Source: Pseudomonadales bacterium
Lineage (GTDB): Bacteria > Pseudomonadota > Gammaproteobacteria > Pseudomonadales > Pseudohongiellaceae
NCBI GenBank assembly: GCA_023268635.1
Contig: JALQUB010000045.1
Span: 1-41,203, forward strand
Length of the DNA stretch: 41,203 bases
Direction: 5' to 3'
Part shown: piece after piece, positions 1 through 8,320 of the stretch
Numbering within the stretch: the stretch's first letter is position 1
Layout of the letters: the number at the start of each line of letters is the position of its first letter
Notes under the pieces: model-generated
What the model was told of the DNA's origin: nothing
The model's input: only the letters and a program-made list of their open reading frames with translations
The model's database searches: none
Program-made: the position numbers and the translations under genes

Positions 1-416
1 GGCGGATCAATAAACACCACATCGAATTGCTCATTTGCTTGCGGCGCACGAAGCCAGGCGAGTGCATCGGCTTCGACTATCTGCACTGCCGTCGTGTCGA
101 GTGACAATTTATTCGCGCGAAGACTGTTGGCCGCATCTCGATCACGTTCAATCATCACCACAGCACTCGCGCCGCGCGAAGCTGCTTCGAATCCCAAGGC
201 ACCGCTGCCCGCGAACACATCTAACACCCGTGCGGCTGGGACGCTCAACTGCAACCAGTTGAACAAGGTCTCGCGGACTCGATCCGCCGTCGGCCTGAGA
301 CCCTCAACCGCCGGGAAATTAAGCTTGCGACTGCGCAGGTCGCCGCCGATGATGCGGACGCTGCCCCCTTCGCGCTTAGAGGAATTACCAGAAGACTTCT
401 TGAGAAATTTTGACAT
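1..416 (-). CDS. rsmD: 16S rRNA (guanine-966-N2)-methyltransferase RsmD, partial
   Basis: Cut by the window edge: 138 N-terminal residues are visible and the C-terminal part is missing. The product would methylate G966 of 16S rRNA in the 30S subunit, using S-adenosylmethionine. Visible hallmarks are the N-terminal RIIGGDLRSRKL segment, the LRPTADRVRETLFNWL segment, the SAM-binding DVFAGSGALGFEAASRGA loop, and the catalytic-loop start FIDP followed by a partial Pro codon at the edge (IDPP motif). The ATG is at 416 and the frame is open to base 1. It diverges from ftsY, the usual rsmD/ftsY arrangement in gammaproteobacteria. Identification rests on several family motifs in order and is secure despite the truncation. 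Confidence 0.93.
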   Translation of the reverse strand, partial: MSKFLKKSSGNSSKREGGSVRIIGGDLRSRKLNFPAVEGLRPTADRVRETLFNWLQLSVPAARVLDVFAGSGALGFEAASRGASAVVMIERDRDAANSLRANKLSLDTTAVQIVEADALAWLRAPQANEQFDVVFIDP

Positions 417-530
417 AGCGCCAAGTGTAACCGCTAAACCGCCCGCGGCAAGGGCGATACGGCGATCAAGCGAAGGAAAAGTGTTAGCATAGCGCCCGCA
501 GGAATTGTCATTAATGAGGTAAGGCTTTAG

Positions 531-1601
531 ATGTTTGGCTTTGGTAGGAAGAAAAAGGAACAGTCGGAAAACGACGCTGAACCGACGGCTCAGAGTGCCG
601 TCGCCACCGAGCTGCCGTCGGAGTCACTCGAGAGCGCTGGGCCAGGCTTTTTCGGCCGTCTGCGCGCAGGCCTCAGTCGAACTCGGGGCAAACTGAGCGA
701 GGGAATCGGCGCAGTCGTCTTGGGCCGCAAAGAAGTCGACGCTGCCCTGCTCGAAGACGTCGAGACGCAACTGCTCTCGGCGGATGTCGGCCTCGAAGCT
801 ACAGATACGATTATCGAAGGCTTGCGCGCGCGTCTCGGTCGTAAGCAATTGGCCGATGCTGACGAGTTCATGGCGGCGCTCAAAGAGGAGCTCCGCGCTA
901 TCCTCGAACCCTGCGATATTCCGCTCGTCATTGATAACACCAAGAAGCCCTTTGTCATCCTTATGGTAGGAGTTAATGGCGTCGGTAAAACGACGACCAT
1001 CGGCAAGCTTGCCAAACGCTATCAACAGGAAGGGCGCAGCGTCATGCTCGCGGCGGGCGACACCTTCCGCGCGGCGGCGGTTGAACAACTGCAAGTCTGG
1101 GGCGAGCGCAATGATGTCCCAGTCGTCGCACAGGCGACTGGCGCAGACAGCGCTTCTGTCATCTTCGACGCTTACCAGGCTGCAAAAGCGCGGGGAGTCG
1201 ATATACTCATCGCCGATACCGCCGGACGGTTACACACCAAAGACAACCTCATGACCGAGCTGGAGAAAATCGTCCGTGTTCTCCGTAAGCAAGACGATCG
1301 CCTTCCCGATGAAGTGTTGCTCGTGCTGGATTCAACTACAGGTCAGAATGCCCTCGCTCAGGCCGACAGCTTCCATAAATCGACAACACTTACTGGCGTC
1401 GCCCTCACCAAGCTGGATGGCAGCGCCAAAGGCGGCGTAGCCTTCGCCCTCGCGAAACGACTTGGCGTACCGCTTAGGTTTATCGGTGTTGGGGAACAAA
1501 TTGACGATTTGAGGCCCTTCAATGCTGCGGACTTCGTCGCCGCTCTCTTCGACGGAGCCAGCGACGGTGACGAGACTAATCAGCCTAGCGAGGCCCATTA
1601 A
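531..1601 (+). CDS. ftsY: Signal recognition particle receptor FtsY
   Basis: 356 residues. FtsY is the membrane-associated SRP receptor GTPase that delivers ribosome-nascent chain complexes to SecYEG or YidC. A short charged N-terminal A region (about residues 1-40) is followed by the helical N domain and the GTPase G domain. G-domain motifs are visible: GVNGVGKTTTIGKLAKR near residue 147, DTFRAAAVEQL, DTAGRLHTK and TKLDGSAKGG. The A region is much shorter than in E. coli FtsY, as in many relatives. It starts at ATG 531 with MFGFGRKKK, and a GAGGTAAGG-like ribosome site lies upstream. It is followed by ftsE after 15 bases, so ftsY-ftsE-ftsX is probably one operon. Confidence 0.97.
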   Translation: MFGFGRKKKEQSENDAEPTAQSAVATELPSESLESAGPGFFGRLRAGLSRTRGKLSEGIGAVVLGRKEVDAALLEDVETQLLSADVGLEATDTIIEGLRARLGRKQLADADEFMAALKEELRAILEPCDIPLVIDNTKKPFVILMVGVNGVGKTTTIGKLAKRYQQEGRSVMLAAGDTFRAAAVEQLQVWGERNDVPVVAQATGADSASVIFDAYQAAKARGVDILIADTAGRLHTKDNLMTELEKIVRVLRKQDDRLPDEVLLVLDSTTGQNALAQADSFHKSTTLTGVALTKLDGSAKGGVAFALAKRLGVPLRFIGVGEQIDDLRPFNAADFVAALFDGASDGDETNQPSEAH

Positions 1602-1616
1602 ATAGAAGCTAAGTGA

Positions 1617-2306
1617 ATGATCACATTCGACAGAGTGAGCAAACGCTATCCAGGGGGACAAGAAGCCCTCAGTAACCTGAGCTTCGGCATTGGGCAGGGT
1701 GAGTTTGCGTTCATTACAGGCCACTCGGGCGCTGGCAAATCCACATTGCTCAAACTCGTCTTGGGCTTAGAAAAGCCGAGCGGTGGCAAACTCATCGTTA
1801 ACGGGCGCGACCTCGCCTCAATAACCGCTCGTGAGTTACCGAACCATCGTCAACAGATAGGTACCGTTTTCCAAGACCATCAACTCCTCGATGACCGCAA
1901 TGTATTCGACAACGTAGCGCTACCTCTGGAAATCTCCGGATTAGATCCTCGCGAGAATCAAAGAAGGGTACGCGCTGCTCTCGACAGAGTTGGACTGGCA
2001 GCGAAGGAGAAAATGCGCCCATCAGCCTTATCTGGCGGTGAACAACAGCGAGTCGGCATCGCGAGAGCCGTTGTAAATACTCCTCGCATCATCTTGGCGG
2101 ATGAACCGACCGGCAACCTCGATCCTGAACTGTCAGCCGAAATCATGGCCCTTTTCGCGCAGTTCATGAGTGTCGGTGTGAGCTTACTGGTGGCAAGTCA
2201 TGACCGAGCGCTCATTGACAGCCTCGGCTACCGTACGCTGACCCTCGATCAGGGGAAGTTGATTCGTGACTCTAAAAACCCACCCGAGGCGGGCTCCGAT
2301 GAGTAG
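1617..2306 (+). CDS. ftsE: Cell division ATP-binding protein FtsE
   Basis: 229 residues, a normal FtsE length. It is the cytoplasmic ATPase of the FtsEX complex, which uses ATP to activate septal peptidoglycan hydrolases through periplasmic partners such as EnvC, and supports divisome assembly. ABC ATPase motifs appear in order: Walker A GHSGAGKST near residue 36, Q-loop region VFQDHQLLDDRNV, signature LSGGEQQRVGIARA, Walker B ILADEPTGNLDPE and the switch His in ASHDRAL. Its last bases overlap the start of ftsX (ATGAGTAG), which points to translational coupling. The start is ATG 1617, close behind ftsY. Confidence 0.97.
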   Translation: MITFDRVSKRYPGGQEALSNLSFGIGQGEFAFITGHSGAGKSTLLKLVLGLEKPSGGKLIVNGRDLASITARELPNHRQQIGTVFQDHQLLDDRNVFDNVALPLEISGLDPRENQRRVRAALDRVGLAAKEKMRPSALSGGEQQRVGIARAVVNTPRIILADEPTGNLDPELSAEIMALFAQFMSVGVSLLVASHDRALIDSLGYRTLTLDQGKLIRDSKNPPEAGSDE

Positions 2307-3303
2307 CGCTCGCTACAATAAGCCTTCGGCTAGCAATGCCCGCCGCGGATCTAAACGCATTACCCGCGTCGCCGCACACCGGCGGGAGGCGGGCAGGGCA
2401 TGGCACAGACTCTGGGAAGCGCCCGCTGCAACATTGGTCACCGTGCTCATCATTGCGATCGCGCTCTTGCTCCCCAGCCTATTGCTTAGCCTACAGCACG
2501 CCTTGACCGGCGGCTTGCATGAGTTGCAATCCGAAGCAAGCTTAAGCGTCTATCTGCAAGCAGATACCCATCCTGACAGCGCATCACAGGTTAGTGAACG
2601 TATACTTACTATGGAGGTTGTCGCCGCCGTTGCCACCATTAGCCCCAGTGAAGCGCTCGCCCAACTAGCCATCGATACGGGCCTAGGGGACACCCTCGAT
2701 GCGTTGGGCAGCAATCCGCTCCCCTTCACCCTGGTTGTGCAGATCGACGACGCACGAAATGGCAATGATGACCTGAACAGCGTTGCCCAAGCAGTTGCTT
2801 CCGAGATCCGAGGACTCGAGCACGTCGAGAGTGTCGTCGTCGATGGAGAATGGCTAAGACGCCTCGATGCCCTCACGAACGTCCTAACCCGAGCAACCCA
2901 GCTGCTCGCGATTCTTGTCGCCGTGGGACTGCTTACCGCGATAGGCAACACGATCCGGCTAGCCGTCGAGCAACGCCGTGACGAAATCCGTGTCAGCAAA
3001 CTCATCGGTGCCAGCGATAGTACTATCGCGCGCCCCTTTCTCTATACCGGACTCATGCTTGGACTGATGGGCGGATTACTCACCTGGGGACTACAAGTGC
3101 TCGTCGTCGGTCTAGTCTCCCTCGAGGTGGGTCAATTCCTTGCACTTTACAATGCTGATGCGGCCAACCCCGCCGTAGAAAGAGGCCTCAACATCACCCA
3201 GCTAGGCCTTGATGCGCTCATATTAGGGCTTATCGGCGCAGGCATAGGCTGGGTGGCGGCATTCTTCTCCTGCCGACGGGCAATTCAGGCCTGTGAACCT
3301 TGA
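2299..3303 (+). CDS. ftsX: Cell division permease-like protein FtsX
   Basis: 334 residues from ATG 2299; a start at 2266 in the same frame is possible, but 2299 gives the usual 8-base overlap with the ftsE stop. FtsX is the inner-membrane partner of FtsE. The cytoplasmic N-terminus is basic (RRGSKRITRVAAHRREAGRA) and is followed by TM1 (about 50-75, TLVTVLIIAIALLLPSLLL). Next come a periplasmic domain of about 130 residues, then three more TM segments (LLAILVAVGLLTAIGN, the GLMLGLMGGLLTWGLQVLVV region, and LGLIGAGIGWVAAFF). The four-TM layout with one large periplasmic loop fits FtsX. The motif VEQRRDEIRVSKLIGAS is typical of the family. Confidence 0.95.
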   Translation: MSSARYNKPSASNARRGSKRITRVAAHRREAGRAWHRLWEAPAATLVTVLIIAIALLLPSLLLSLQHALTGGLHELQSEASLSVYLQADTHPDSASQVSERILTMEVVAAVATISPSEALAQLAIDTGLGDTLDALGSNPLPFTLVVQIDDARNGNDDLNSVAQAVASEIRGLEHVESVVVDGEWLRRLDALTNVLTRATQLLAILVAVGLLTAIGNTIRLAVEQRRDEIRVSKLIGASDSTIARPFLYTGLMLGLMGGLLTWGLQVLVVGLVSLEVGQFLALYNADAANPAVERGLNITQLGLDALILGLIGAGIGWVAAFFSCRRAIQACEP

Positions 3304-3546
3304 AATCTCGCAATTCGGCCCCAAACTTGGGGTAGATCAAGCTCTATTCAAGTGCCCGAGAGACAATGAATATAAGGCTCGGCGGGTGCTAAGGGCGTAG
3401 CAAATGTGTTAAACTGCTCGGCCGAGTCAAAAAAAGCACGGGTGATCCAGCTTTAGTCTCAAAGCGTATTACCTAGGCTGACTAGCGAAATAGAAGATAC
3501 ATTGGACAGTGAGCTGATTAATTCAGACACGAGGACGGCAAAAGCA

Positions 3547-4437
3547 ATGGGTAATATCCAAGCGACGAATACAGGAACGAGCCTTCAGGCCTTCGATCCT
3601 TCCTTCGGCCCCAATACGCCGGGAAGAGACCTGTCTGCCTATATGGCGTCAGTGAATAGCATCGCTATCCTGTCGCCCGAGCAAGAGCTCGAGCTTGCCA
3701 AACAATACTATTATGAAGACGACGTTGACGCCGCGCGCCAGCTAGTACTCGCGCACCTGCGATTCGTTGTCCATCTCGCAAAATCCTATTCCGGTTACGG
3801 CCTCTCACAGGCTGATCTCATACAGGAAGGCAACGTTGGCCTGATGAAAGCTGTGAAGCGCTACAACCCTGAAGTGGGCGTGCGCCTAGTATCCTTCGCC
3901 GTACATTGGATTAAGGCGGAGATGCACGAATTCATCCTGCGCAACTGGCGCATCGTAAAAATTGCGACTACCAAGGCGCAGCGTAAATTGTTCTTCAATC
4001 TACGCAGCTCGAAGAAGCGTTTAGGTTGGCTTAGCAATGAAGAAGCCGATGCAGTAGCGGAAGACTTAGGTGTCGACGTGAAAGTGGTGCAGCAGATGGA
4101 AGGCCGGATGGCCTCTTATGACATGGCCTTCGATGCGGATAACGACAGCGACGACGAATCCGCCTATAAAGCGCCAGCCTACTTCCTCGAAGACCAAAGC
4201 TCTGACCTCGCGGCGCAGATCGAGGCTGAGGAGTGGGAAGAAACAACTAATAATAGCCTCTACCTAGCGATGGAAGGTCTAGATGACCGCAGTAAAGACA
4301 TCCTAGCGAGCCGCTGGCTCAACGACGATAAGGCGACATTGCACGAGCTAGCCGACAAGTACGGCGTTTCTGCTGAGCGCATTCGTCAATTAGAGAAGAA
4401 CGCGATGAACAAGATTAAAGCGAAAATGGTCGTTTAA
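3547..4437 (+). CDS. rpoH: RNA polymerase heat-shock sigma factor RpoH (sigma-32)
   Basis: Sigma factor that directs RNA polymerase to heat-shock promoters. From ATG 3547 it has 296 residues (E. coli 284); a TTG at 3502 would add 15. Region 2 is clear ([78 protein letters not shown]). The segment [11 protein letters not shown] is the RpoH box that separates sigma-32 from RpoD and RpoS. Region 4 ends with [28 protein letters not shown]. The N-terminal 25 residues are Gly/Thr/Asn-rich and unlike E. coli. It follows ftsX after about 240 bases and ends in a strong intrinsic terminator, so it is probably transcribed separately as well as with ftsYEX. Confidence 0.95.
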   Translation: MGNIQATNTGTSLQAFDPSFGPNTPGRDLSAYMASVNSIAILSPEQELELAKQYYYEDDVDAARQLVLAHLRFVVHLAKSYSGYGLSQADLIQEGNVGLMKAVKRYNPEVGVRLVSFAVHWIKAEMHEFILRNWRIVKIATTKAQRKLFFNLRSSKKRLGWLSNEEADAVAEDLGVDVKVVQQMEGRMASYDMAFDADNDSDDESAYKAPAYFLEDQSSDLAAQIEAEEWEETTNNSLYLAMEGLDDRSKDILASRWLNDDKATLHELADKYGVSAERIRQLEKNAMNKIKAKMVV

Positions 4438-4452
4438 TTTTGTTCTAATAGT

Positions 4453-4481
4453 AAAAAAGGGAGCTAGAAGCTCCCTTTTTT
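4453..4481 (+). terminator. Bidirectional intrinsic terminator after rpoH
   Basis: A perfect 13-bp inverted repeat: AAAAAAGGGAGCT, a 3-base loop (AGA), then AGCTCCCTTTTTT. The stem is flanked by an A-run and followed by a T-run, so it can stop transcripts leaving rpoH and, on the other strand, those leaving the convergent SYLF gene. Confidence 0.93.
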
Positions 4482-4544
4482 AATGCCTATTTTTAATGCC
4501 GAGTTTTAACATCAAATTTTATTGCCGAGATTTCCCCGGCATGC

Positions 4545-5099
4545 TCATTTCGAGATTTTGGTTATTTTCGAACCCTCTAAAGTGAGGTTATACATAAGCC
4601 CTTTGTTGTTTAACACGAATCCAATGATCGGCTCTTTCAAAGAACTCGAATTGATATCGCCACCCACTCCCAGTTCTATAAGCGCCACGCTACCATCCAC
4701 ACCGACTTCCCAGGAATCGGTGTATCGAAACCGCTCAAGCTCATCTGCCGTCATGAACAAGACAATTTGCGTGCGCGCTTGCGCACCCAATTGAAAGCCG
4801 ATCGAGGCGGAGGCTGTGTTGTAGTAAGCCACTTTCTCGCCGCCCACCAATAAAGCTCCTTCCCCGAACTCACCACCCACTCCGAACCCGGCCTTCACGA
4901 CTCGCGGGAAGACCAGTATGCCTTCAGATTTTGCGGCCAAGGATCTGCCGAACTCAACTTCTTCGTAAAAACGCGCCAAGGCTGAATCAACCCTGGCATC
5001 AATTTCTTCCTTGCTCGCCGCCGATGAAATGGACGAGACGAGCAACAAAAAAATGCAGAAATACGCCTTAACACTCCATTTTTCACCAACGCACTGCAT
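4545..5099 (-). CDS. Secreted SYLF-domain (Ysc84-like) lipid-binding protein
   Basis: 184 residues from ATG 5099, which has an AAGGG site 6 bases upstream; starts at 5123 (ATG) and 5135 (GTG) would lengthen it. An N-terminal signal peptide is visible (KAYFCIFLLLVSSISSAAS), with cleavage likely after the SSA region. The rest matches the SYLF/Ysc84 family: FPRVVKAGFGVGGEFGEGALL, the YYNTASASIGFQLGAQ segment, and a hydrophobic ending with GLMYNLTLEGSKITK. SYLF domains bind phosphoinositides in eukaryotes; the bacterial role is not settled, and a cell-envelope location is inferred from the signal peptide. It is convergent with rpoH across the terminator and divergent from the DUF423 gene. Confidence 0.87.
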   Translation of the reverse strand: MQCVGEKWSVKAYFCIFLLLVSSISSAASKEEIDARVDSALARFYEEVEFGRSLAAKSEGILVFPRVVKAGFGVGGEFGEGALLVGGEKVAYYNTASASIGFQLGAQARTQIVLFMTADELERFRYTDSWEVGVDGSVALIELGVGGDINSSSLKEPIIGFVLNNKGLMYNLTLEGSKITKISK

Positions 5100-5164
5100 G
5101 AAAGACCCTTTTTGACTACGCATAATCGACACCACTGAATGATTAACAACTAGACCGATATTTC

Positions 5165-5201
5165 TAAACTATTCTTCAATCGACGGACATTCAATAGTTT
5201 A
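5165..5201. promoter_or_regulatory. Perfect 9-bp inverted repeat in a divergent promoter region
   Basis: TAAACTATT at 5165-5173 and its reverse complement AATAGTTTA at 5193-5201, separated by 19 bases. It lies between the divergent SYLF and DUF423 genes, about two helical turns between half-site centres, which fits a dimeric regulator operator. No regulator is assigned. Confidence 0.4.
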
Positions 5202-5291
5202 CTCCGCTCTCCTCGATATCCATTCTTTTTTTCATCCAATCCCGTGGGTAAACGCGATAGAATGCCAATCTGATCTTTCGAGGGCGAATGA

Positions 5292-5684
5292 ATGCCAAAT
5301 CTCTTTTTAACTCTCGCCGGCGTAAATGGCTTTTTAGTCGTCAGTTTTGGCGCCTTCGGCGCACACGCTCTACGCGACCGCCTAACACCTGAGCTAACTG
5401 CCACATTTCAAACCGGCGTGCAGTACCACATGTTTCATACCCTCGCGTTGTTCGGCGTGGGCTTGCTCCTGTTGGCGACACCTCAAGCTACCCTGCCCCG
5501 CATAAGCGGTTATTTATTTATGGCAGGAATTACCTTGTTCTCCGGCAGCTTATACATCTTGGCCATGAGTGGAGTACGCTGGCTTGGCGCAATCACACCC
5601 ATTGGCGGGCTTTGCTTCCTCGCGGCCTGGGCGATTCTCGCTTGGTATGCGGCGACAAGCCCACTCTCACAATCGTCTATATAG
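5292..5684 (+). CDS. DUF423 family inner-membrane protein (YgdD-like)
   Basis: 130 residues with four hydrophobic segments: residues about 4-22 (FLTLAGVNGFLVVSFGAFG), 43-63 (HMFHTLALFGVGLLLLAT), 70-90 (ISGYLFMAGITLFSGSLYIL) and 97-117. The signature FGAFGAHALRDRL followed by a QTGVQYHMFHTLAL segment is diagnostic of DUF423 (E. coli YgdD, about 130 residues). The biochemical function is unknown. It ends 9 bases before thiS and is probably the first gene of a transcript with thiS, thiG and trmB. A role in thiamine metabolism does not follow from that position. Confidence 0.92.
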   Translation: MPNLFLTLAGVNGFLVVSFGAFGAHALRDRLTPELTATFQTGVQYHMFHTLALFGVGLLLLATPQATLPRISGYLFMAGITLFSGSLYILAMSGVRWLGAITPIGGLCFLAAWAILAWYAATSPLSQSSI

Positions 5685-5693
5685 ACCTCGCTT

Positions 5694-5894
5694 ATGAAAA
5701 TTAGAGTGAATGGTGAAGATCACGAGTTCGATGAAGGCGGCAGCCTACAACAGCTGATAGAACAGCTGGGCATGGGGCAGGGGCGTATAGCGGTCGAACG
5801 TAACCGTGAAATCGTCCCTCGAAGCCTTTACGCCGAGACCTTGTTAAAGGATGGCGACTCACTCGAAATCGTGCAGGCAATAGGTGGCGGCTAA
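5694..5894 (+). CDS. thiS: Sulfur carrier protein ThiS
   Basis: 66 residues, beta-grasp ubiquitin-like fold. ThiS carries sulfur as a C-terminal thiocarboxylate used by ThiG to build the thiazole ring of thiamine. The C-terminus ends in AIGGG, giving the needed Gly-Gly end. Other family marks are [14 protein letters not shown] and the ending [17 protein letters not shown]. It is directly followed by thiG. Confidence 0.95.
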   Translation: MKIRVNGEDHEFDEGGSLQQLIEQLGMGQGRIAVERNREIVPRSLYAETLLKDGDSLEIVQAIGGG

Positions 5895-5945
5895 ATCAAC
5901 ATCGCATAGCAATCTTTAGCAACAGCAAACAATGGACAAACAAGC

Positions 5946-6743
5946 ATGACAACAAACGCATCAGCCGAAGCCCCGTTACACATTGCGGGTAAGGACTATC
6001 AGTCGCGCTTAATTATCGGCAGCGGCAAATACAAAGACTTCGAAGAGAATCTGGCGGCACTCGAGATGAGTGGGGCCGAAATGATTACTGTTGCTATACG
6101 ACGTGTGAACCTGGGTCAGAATAAAGATGAACGCAGCTTACTCGAAGTGATCTCCCCCGATAAATACACGATTCTGCCTAACACCGCCGGTTGTTATACC
6201 GCCGACGACGCCGTACGGACTTGCCGCATGGCACGCGAGTTACTCGATGGTCACAAGCTTGTGAAACTCGAGGTCTTAGGTGACCAGAAAACTCTTTATC
6301 CGAACGTCACCGAAACACTCGCTGCAGCCGAGGTTTTAGTTGCCGATGGTTTCGACGTAATGGTTTATACCAGCGACGACCCACTTATAGCAAAGCGCCT
6401 CGAAGAAATTGGCTGCGTCGCTGTCATGCCTTTGGGCGCGCCGATCGGGTCGGGCCTCGGCATCCGTAATCCCCATAATATTAAACTGATCTTGGACAAT
6501 GCTCAGGTACCAATCATCGTCGATGCGGGCGTCGGCACAGCATCGGACGCGGCAATCGCGATGGAGCTCGGCTGCGATGGTGTCCTGATGAACACGGCCA
6601 TTGCAGAAGCGGGTGACCCCGTTGTCATGGCGAGTGCGATGCGCAAAGCGGTGGAGGCCGGACGCGAAGCATTCCGATCGGGTCGTATGCCGCGACGACT
6701 TTATGCGAGTGCCTCCTCGCCTATCGATGGGACTTTTTTCTAG
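5946..6743 (+). CDS. thiG: Thiazole synthase ThiG
   Basis: 265 residues, a TIM-barrel enzyme of the cytoplasm that joins the ThiS thiocarboxylate, dehydroglycine and 1-deoxy-D-xylulose 5-phosphate into the thiazole phosphate. Visible motifs are [12 protein letters not shown] at the N-terminus, the [19 protein letters not shown] region, the Lys-containing [14 protein letters not shown] (Schiff-base lysine region), the phosphate-site segment [15 protein letters not shown] and [20 protein letters not shown]. The stop codon shares one base with the GTG start of trmB. No thiH or thiO is seen nearby, so the dehydroglycine source is encoded elsewhere. Confidence 0.97.
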   Translation: MTTNASAEAPLHIAGKDYQSRLIIGSGKYKDFEENLAALEMSGAEMITVAIRRVNLGQNKDERSLLEVISPDKYTILPNTAGCYTADDAVRTCRMARELLDGHKLVKLEVLGDQKTLYPNVTETLAAAEVLVADGFDVMVYTSDDPLIAKRLEEIGCVAVMPLGAPIGSGLGIRNPHNIKLILDNAQVPIIVDAGVGTASDAAIAMELGCDGVLMNTAIAEAGDPVVMASAMRKAVEAGREAFRSGRMPRRLYASASSPIDGTFF

Positions 6744-7492
6744 TGAGCGACAATACTTCCGACAACTCAACACTTTCCGCGGCAGAGACTAGCGCTCAAG
6801 ACCGCACCTCGCCGGAGAGCCATCGACCAATTCGTAGTTACGTAATCCGCGCAGGTCGCTACACCGACGCACAAAAAGCGGCGATCGATGAACACTGGGA
6901 CGACTTTGTCGTCCCCTACGAAGAACGTCATTTCTCAACCGAGGAGCTCTTCGGCAGTGCTAATCCACTCACCGTTGAAATTGGCTTTGGCATGGGTGAT
7001 TCTCTTCTCGAAATGGCAATCGCGAATCCCGAGCGCAATTTCCTTGGCATCGAAGTGCATAAGCCCGGCGTCGGCAAGTTACTGCATGGCCTAGCGGAGC
7101 ACGGCGTCACCAACGTGAAAGTTTTTTGTCACGATGCAAAGGATATTCTAGCGCACTGTATCGAGTCGGCCAGTATCGAGACATTACTCATATTCTTCCC
7201 AGACCCCTGGCACAAGAAACGGCACAACAAGCGCCGTCTCGTGCAAACCGAATTCATCTCTAGCTTATTGCCCTTACTCATGGAGGGCGGTCGCATCCAT
7301 CTCGCCACCGATTGGGAGCCCTATGCCGAACATATGGTTGAGGCGATGGAAGCCGTCGAGGGCGTTTGCAACATCAATGGCACCGGCAACTTCTGGCAAA
7401 CCCCAGACCGGCCAGAGACTAAGTTTGAGCGTCGCGGCGTCCGCCTCGGACACGGCGTTTGGGATTTACTCTATGAGAAGAAATCGGCGTAG
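6743..7492 (+). CDS. trmB: tRNA (guanine-46-N7)-methyltransferase TrmB
   Basis: 249 residues, starting with GTG 6743 that overlaps the thiG TAG by one base. The enzyme forms m7G46 in the variable loop of tRNAs from S-adenosylmethionine. Family marks: EIGFGMGDSLLEMA (SAM site), NFLGIEVHKPGVGKLL, the FFPDPWHKKRHNKRRLVQ catalytic block and a C-terminal TKFERRGVRLGHGVWDLLYEK. The first 25 residues are Ser/Thr-rich and poorly conserved, which is common in this family. It ends 14 bases from the convergent peptidase gene, with no clear terminator between them. Confidence 0.96.
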   Translation: MSDNTSDNSTLSAAETSAQDRTSPESHRPIRSYVIRAGRYTDAQKAAIDEHWDDFVVPYEERHFSTEELFGSANPLTVEIGFGMGDSLLEMAIANPERNFLGIEVHKPGVGKLLHGLAEHGVTNVKVFCHDAKDILAHCIESASIETLLIFFPDPWHKKRHNKRRLVQTEFISSLLPLLMEGGRIHLATDWEPYAEHMVEAMEAVEGVCNINGTGNFWQTPDRPETKFERRGVRLGHGVWDLLYEKKSA

Positions 7493-7506
7493 CTCTTTCG
7501 CGGGTG

Positions 7507-8229
7507 CTAATAATAAAGTCTATGCTCGTTCTCTTTCAGCCAACTCCTAAAACGATGGCTATCGGGGCATACCGATTCGACAAGAGACCAGAAGCGCTGC
7601 GAGTGGTCCATGTATTTGAGATGACAGACTTCATGGGTAATCATGTAGTCGATCACACTATAAGGGGCGAGCATGATCAGCCAGTTATATTGCAGCACTC
7701 CCTTGGAGGTGCAGTGGCCCCATTTGGTTTTGGTCTTACGGAAACGAATGTCACTGAGCTTATCTTCCAGGCCGAGATGTTTGGCGAGGCCCGTAGCACG
7801 AGGAACAATATAGCTCTTTGCTTTGGCTAGCAGGTGGCGTTCTACAATAAGCCGAGCTCGCGCAGGCGTAAGCTGATAGCCTTGGATGATAAATTTCTTA
7901 TCTTCCACTAGGACACGCTCTTTGCGATGGTTGCGGAACTCTATACTTAGCTCACGCGCCCTGTATAAAATTTTGGCGCCGTGTTCGATCCGCAATTTCA
8001 ATCGATTGTGCTCGGCCTCGGCTTTTAGGCGATCTTTAATCCATTGTCGATTGAGAGTGACGAAGGCCTCGATGTCTCGTTGGCTTACTCTCAACGGCAC
8101 ACGCACCTCCACTTGGTGGTGCTTTACATAAAGTCCGAGGGTTTTGCGTTGTTGACGCACGACCTCACAGGGAAAAGGCTGCTGCAAGGTGAAGCGACGA
8201 CTTCTCTCTCTAAAGAGCTGATTGAACAT
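7507..8229 (-). CDS. YgjP-like zinc metallopeptidase-domain protein
   Basis: 240 residues. The C-terminal half carries the zinc motif HEVCHLKYMDHS (HExxH) preceded by WGHCTSKGVLQYNWLIMLAP and followed by FWSLVESVCPD, the pattern of the YgjP / WLM-like (former DUF45) family. The N-terminal part is basic with a VRVPLRVSQRDIEAFV segment typical of the family. Homologues are sometimes linked to restriction or toxin loci, but here the gene lies among housekeeping genes. It diverges from cmoA. Catalytic activity is inferred only from the motif; the substrate is unknown. Confidence 0.88.
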   Translation of the reverse strand: MFNQLFRERSRRFTLQQPFPCEVVRQQRKTLGLYVKHHQVEVRVPLRVSQRDIEAFVTLNRQWIKDRLKAEAEHNRLKLRIEHGAKILYRARELSIEFRNHRKERVLVEDKKFIIQGYQLTPARARLIVERHLLAKAKSYIVPRATGLAKHLGLEDKLSDIRFRKTKTKWGHCTSKGVLQYNWLIMLAPYSVIDYMITHEVCHLKYMDHSQRFWSLVESVCPDSHRFRSWLKENEHRLYY

Positions 8230-8320
8230 TACTGACCTGTGATAAAAATGCTGCGTTGGTGAACCGTTAAAAGCATAGCTTTGAAACTCTCATAGCGCTA
8301 CAAATTTGAGACTATTTAGA

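Noticed and set aside
94..492. Open frame of 132 codons on the plus strand opposite rsmD
   Set aside because: It is the shadow of rsmD on the minus strand, which has clear family motifs; the plus-strand product is Arg/Pro-rich and unlike any protein.
590..1094. Minus-strand open frames inside ftsY
   Set aside because: They lie wholly within the conserved ftsY coding sequence and arise from its codon bias.
3319..3332. CCCCAA/TTGGGG palindrome after ftsX as a terminator
   Set aside because: There is no T-run after it and the loop is only two bases, so it is not a believable intrinsic terminator.
3502..3546. TTG 3502 as the rpoH start
   Set aside because: ATG 3547 gives a length closer to known RpoH, and the added 15 residues have no family support; the choice is not certain.
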